DNA of 16,149 bases from positions 1 through 16,149 of the forward strand of contig CALYOC010000003.1 of NCBI GenBank assembly GCA_945227095.1, read 5' to 3'. Positions 13,966 through 16,149 of this stretch are shown here, in pieces. The notes beneath the pieces were generated by a model, which was not told where the DNA came from, searched no databases, and saw nothing but the letters and a program-made list of their open reading frames with translations. Every line of letters starts with the position of its first letter. Position 1 is the stretch's first letter. This DNA comes from an uncultured Clostridia bacterium (lineage in GTDB: Bacteria; Bacillota; Clostridia; Oscillospirales; Acutalibacteraceae). The position numbers were made by a program, and so were the translations under genes.

Positions 13966-16025
13966 TGAGAGCTGAAATACTTGCTCCGGCAGGCTCCGAG
14001 GAGAGTCTGATTGCAGCTGTCCGATGCGGCGCAGACGCAGTATATCTGGGTGCGGGCGATTTCAACGCCCGAAGAAACGCCGAGAACTTTTCCGCCGAGC
14101 AATTACAGGCGGCGATCGGATATGCCCATTCTCACGCAGTTAAAGTATATATCACGCTCAACACCATTATTAAAGACAGAGAAATACCCGATTTTAAAGA
14201 ACAAGTAAAGCGTATCTGCGCAATAGGCGCAGATGCGCTTATTTTGCAGGATTTGGGCGCTGTCAAAATAGTTAAACAATGCGCTCCCGAAATACCTCTG
14301 CACGCCTCGACGCAAATGAGCGTTCACTCTCCGTCGGGAGCAAAACTGCTCGAAAAAGCGGGCTTTCGCAGAGTGGTCCTATCGCGAGAAATCAGCCGCG
14401 CGGAAATAGCCGAAATAAGACGGCAGACAAATCTCGAACTCGAATACTTCGTTCACGGAGCTCTGTGTATGTGCGTCAGCGGTCAGTGCTATATGAGCGC
14501 ATTCTTAGGTTCACGAAGCGGCAACAGGGGTCTGTGCGCTCAACCCTGCCGGCTTGAGTTCAAGGCTCCGTCGGGCACGGGCAGGGATTTAAGTTTAAAG
14601 GACAACTGCCTTCTCGAACACACCGAACAGCTTGTAGCAACGGGTGTAAACTCTCTGAAAATAGAGGGTAGAATGAAGCGTCCGGAATATGTCGCCGCCG
14701 CTGTGAGCGCATACAAAAAGGCCCTCGGCGGAGAAAGCACCGACGAGGATAAGAAGACGTTGAAAGACATATTTTCCCGCTCCGGATTTACAGACGGATA
14801 TTTTATTGGTAAAACCGGCTCAGATATGTTCGGTTCACGGCTCAAGGAGAATGTGTTAAGTGCAGATGCAAAACTGCTCAAGAAGCAGCAGTCGCTGTAT
14901 GCAAAGGAGACCGCTCTAATCCCTATAAGTGCCAAACTGACGGTTGTGCACTCGAAAAAACCCGTCTTGAGCGCAAGTGCGCTCGGCAATAGTATATGCG
15001 TCACTGCAAACTCACTCCCTGAGCCCGCCGTCAACGCACCGCTCAGCGAAGAATACGCAAAAAGGCTTATCGGAAAATGCGGTTCTACACAATTCTACCT
15101 CAAAAACTTTTCTCTGTGCACCGACGGCGAGGTGACTTTGCCGGCAAGAGAGATAAACGCACTGCGCCGAGCCGCACTTAAAAAACTAAACGAAGAATTA
15201 GAAAAAAATAAACCATACCGCTTTACCGATTGCAAAATTGACATTCCGACACACAATATTAAAGATAAAGCGGATTTATACATCCGCGTTTCCGACATCT
15301 CACAGCTCAGCGACACCGTCGCCGGACTGTGCAGCAAGGTGATACTCCCCCTTAACACACCGGAGGAAGAAATCGCTTCACTTATAAAAAAAGGAGTAAA
15401 TGTTGCTCTCGAAGCTCCGCGCTGCGCTTTTATCCCGGAGGAAAAAATAAGGAACAGACTTTTGCAATTAAAAGAAATCGGTGTAAGAGAGGTTTTCGCA
15501 GGCAATCTGTACGCCGTGGAAATGTGCCGCGAGCTGTCATTAAGGGCTATCGGCTCCTTCGGACTAAACTTGTTCAACTCACCTGCACTGGCATTTGCAG
15601 ACGAAATAGGAGTCAGCGAAGCTCTCATTTCCGCAGAGGCTTCACTAAAACAGATAAACTCTCTGAACTCCCCTATTTCTATCGGCGCTTTAATGTACGG
15701 GCACATTCCGCTGATGATTACAAGAAACTGCCCGATAAAGAATGGAAGAAAATGCTCCGAATGTGACAAAACATCATTTGTTACGGACAGAAGGGGCGAA
15801 GCTTTCCCCGTTAGATGTTCGCACGGATACAGTGAGATTTTCAATCCTCGCCCACTGTATATGTGCGATAAAAAAAGTGAAGTAAAAACCGATTTTCACC
15901 TGCTTTATTTCACAGTTGAATCCGCACACGAAGCGGAAGAAATAACAGACAGATACATCAAAGAATCTCCTGCGGCGGAAAACACGCTTTTCACAAGAGG
16001 TATGTATTACAGAGGTGTTAAATAA
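13962..16025 (+). CDS. U32 family protein (RlhA-like), with DUF3656-type extension
   Basis: This 687-residue protein begins with the U32 signature ILAPAGSEESLIAAVRCGADAVYLG (start at residue 6) and carries the central EYFVHGALC...GQCYMS segment (161-179). Cysteines C169, C176, C192 and C196 (LCAQPC) match the set that binds an iron-sulfur cluster in related RNA-modifying members. Long U32 proteins include RlhA, which hydroxylates 23S rRNA cytidine 2501 in E. coli, while older names call them collagenase-like peptidases; the former role is the better guess. The middle (roughly 300-420) would be the DUF3656 insertion, and the C-terminus has another cysteine group (CPIKNGRKCSECD near 590). The start overlaps the zapA stop as ATGA; a second ATG follows at once. 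Exact substrate is unknown. Confidence 0.9.
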   Translation: MMRAEILAPAGSEESLIAAVRCGADAVYLGAGDFNARRNAENFSAEQLQAAIGYAHSHAVKVYITLNTIIKDREIPDFKEQVKRICAIGADALILQDLGAVKIVKQCAPEIPLHASTQMSVHSPSGAKLLEKAGFRRVVLSREISRAEIAEIRRQTNLELEYFVHGALCMCVSGQCYMSAFLGSRSGNRGLCAQPCRLEFKAPSGTGRDLSLKDNCLLEHTEQLVATGVNSLKIEGRMKRPEYVAAAVSAYKKALGGESTDEDKKTLKDIFSRSGFTDGYFIGKTGSDMFGSRLKENVLSADAKLLKKQQSLYAKETALIPISAKLTVVHSKKPVLSASALGNSICVTANSLPEPAVNAPLSEEYAKRLIGKCGSTQFYLKNFSLCTDGEVTLPAREINALRRAALKKLNEELEKNKPYRFTDCKIDIPTHNIKDKADLYIRVSDISQLSDTVAGLCSKVILPLNTPEEEIASLIKKGVNVALEAPRCAFIPEEKIRNRLLQLKEIGVREVFAGNLYAVEMCRELSLRAIGSFGLNLFNSPALAFADEIGVSEALISAEASLKQINSLNSPISIGALMYGHIPLMITRNCPIKNGRKCSECDKTSFVTDRRGEAFPVRCSHGYSEIFNPRPLYMCDKKSEVKTDFHLLYFTVESAHEAEEITDRYIKESPAAENTLFTRGMYYRGVK

Positions 16026-16026
16026 A

Positions 16027-16149
16027 ATGATAATTCTCGCTTCGGCTTCTCCGAGAAGAAAAGAAATAATGCAAAAATACTCATACGAAATTGAAGTTAT
16101 CCCCTCAAATTGCGAAGAAACAGTACAGGACGGGCTTTCCCCCGGTCAG
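16027..16149 (+). CDS. maf: Maf-like nucleoside triphosphate pyrophosphatase, 3' part cut by window edge
   Basis: Only the first 41 residues are visible. They begin with MIILASASPRRKEIM, the substrate-binding signature of the Maf family, followed by YEIEVIPSNCEET, where Maf proteins have the next conserved stretch. Maf proteins hydrolyse dTTP, UTP or modified nucleotides to monophosphates and have been linked to septum control in Bacillus. The ATG is one base after the U32 stop, so it belongs to the zapA operon and is probably translationally coupled. Which Maf subtype this is cannot be told from the visible part. Confidence 0.88.
   Translation, partial: MIILASASPRRKEIMQKYSYEIEVIPSNCEETVQDGLSPGQ

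Noticed and set aside
15095..15844. A 249-residue open frame on the minus strand opposite the U32 gene
   Set aside because: It is antisense to a well-supported gene, shows no recognisable domain and has no ribosome site. It is a shadow of the coding bias.
1..16149. CRISPR arrays, tRNA or rRNA genes, insertion sequences, phage genes
   Set aside because: No regularly spaced repeats, cloverleaf sequences, transposase or phage-like proteins were seen by reading both strands; a covariance search was not possible.

Overview
The window looks like a chromosomal segment of a strictly anaerobic, low-to-moderate GC Firmicute, most likely a clostridial (possibly gut Oscillospirales-type) bacterium. The clues are the HdrABC/Flx-type flavin-based electron-transfer cluster, the LL-diaminopimelate aminotransferase route to meso-diaminopimelate, a reverse rubrerythrin next to a PerR-type regulator, ZapA followed by a long U32 protein, strong GGAGG Shine-Dalgarno sequences and AT-rich promoters close to the sigma-70/SigA consensus. 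No transposon, phage, CRISPR, tRNA or rRNA sequence is visible. The taxonomic placement is inference.

Layout. (1) 1-6877, minus strand: one apparent operon in transcription order fumC - hdrB - hdrC - hdrA - flxD - flxC - flxB (cut by the left edge; flxA would be expected next). HdrABC plus Flx proteins form a cytoplasmic complex proposed to couple NADH oxidation to reduction of a disulfide and of ferredoxin. The class II fumarase at the head of the operon is the most distinctive feature of the window. (2) 6878-7216: a 339-bp AT-rich intergenic region with a candidate fumC promoter, a Rex-like inverted repeat, a GC-rich palindrome and the dapL terminator. (3) 7217-9835, minus strand: a YdcF-like DUF218 gene, dapF and dapL; dapF has its own promoter, and dapF-dapL form a two-gene diaminopimelate (lysine and peptidoglycan) unit. 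(4) 9836-9905: a compact divergent control region with two face-to-face promoters. (5) 9906-12144: a plus-strand FkbM-type methyltransferase and a convergent membrane acyltransferase sharing one 42-bp palindromic terminator. (6) 12311-13457, minus strand: perR - reverse rubrerythrin, with a near-perfect Per box in the perR promoter region and a terminator after rbr. (7) 13558-16149, plus strand: zapA - U32 protein (RlhA-like) - maf (cut by the right edge), tightly packed behind one strong promoter.

Functionally the window combines redox and carbon metabolism (fumarase, Hdr-Flx), cell-envelope precursors and decoration (dapF/dapL, DUF218, FkbM, acyltransferase), peroxide defence (PerR/rubrerythrin) and a cell-division/housekeeping operon. 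I see no wholly unknown system. The best lead is the fumC-hdr-flx operon and its possible redox control. Start-site corrections are proposed for the FkbM, DUF218, dapF and acyltransferase genes.
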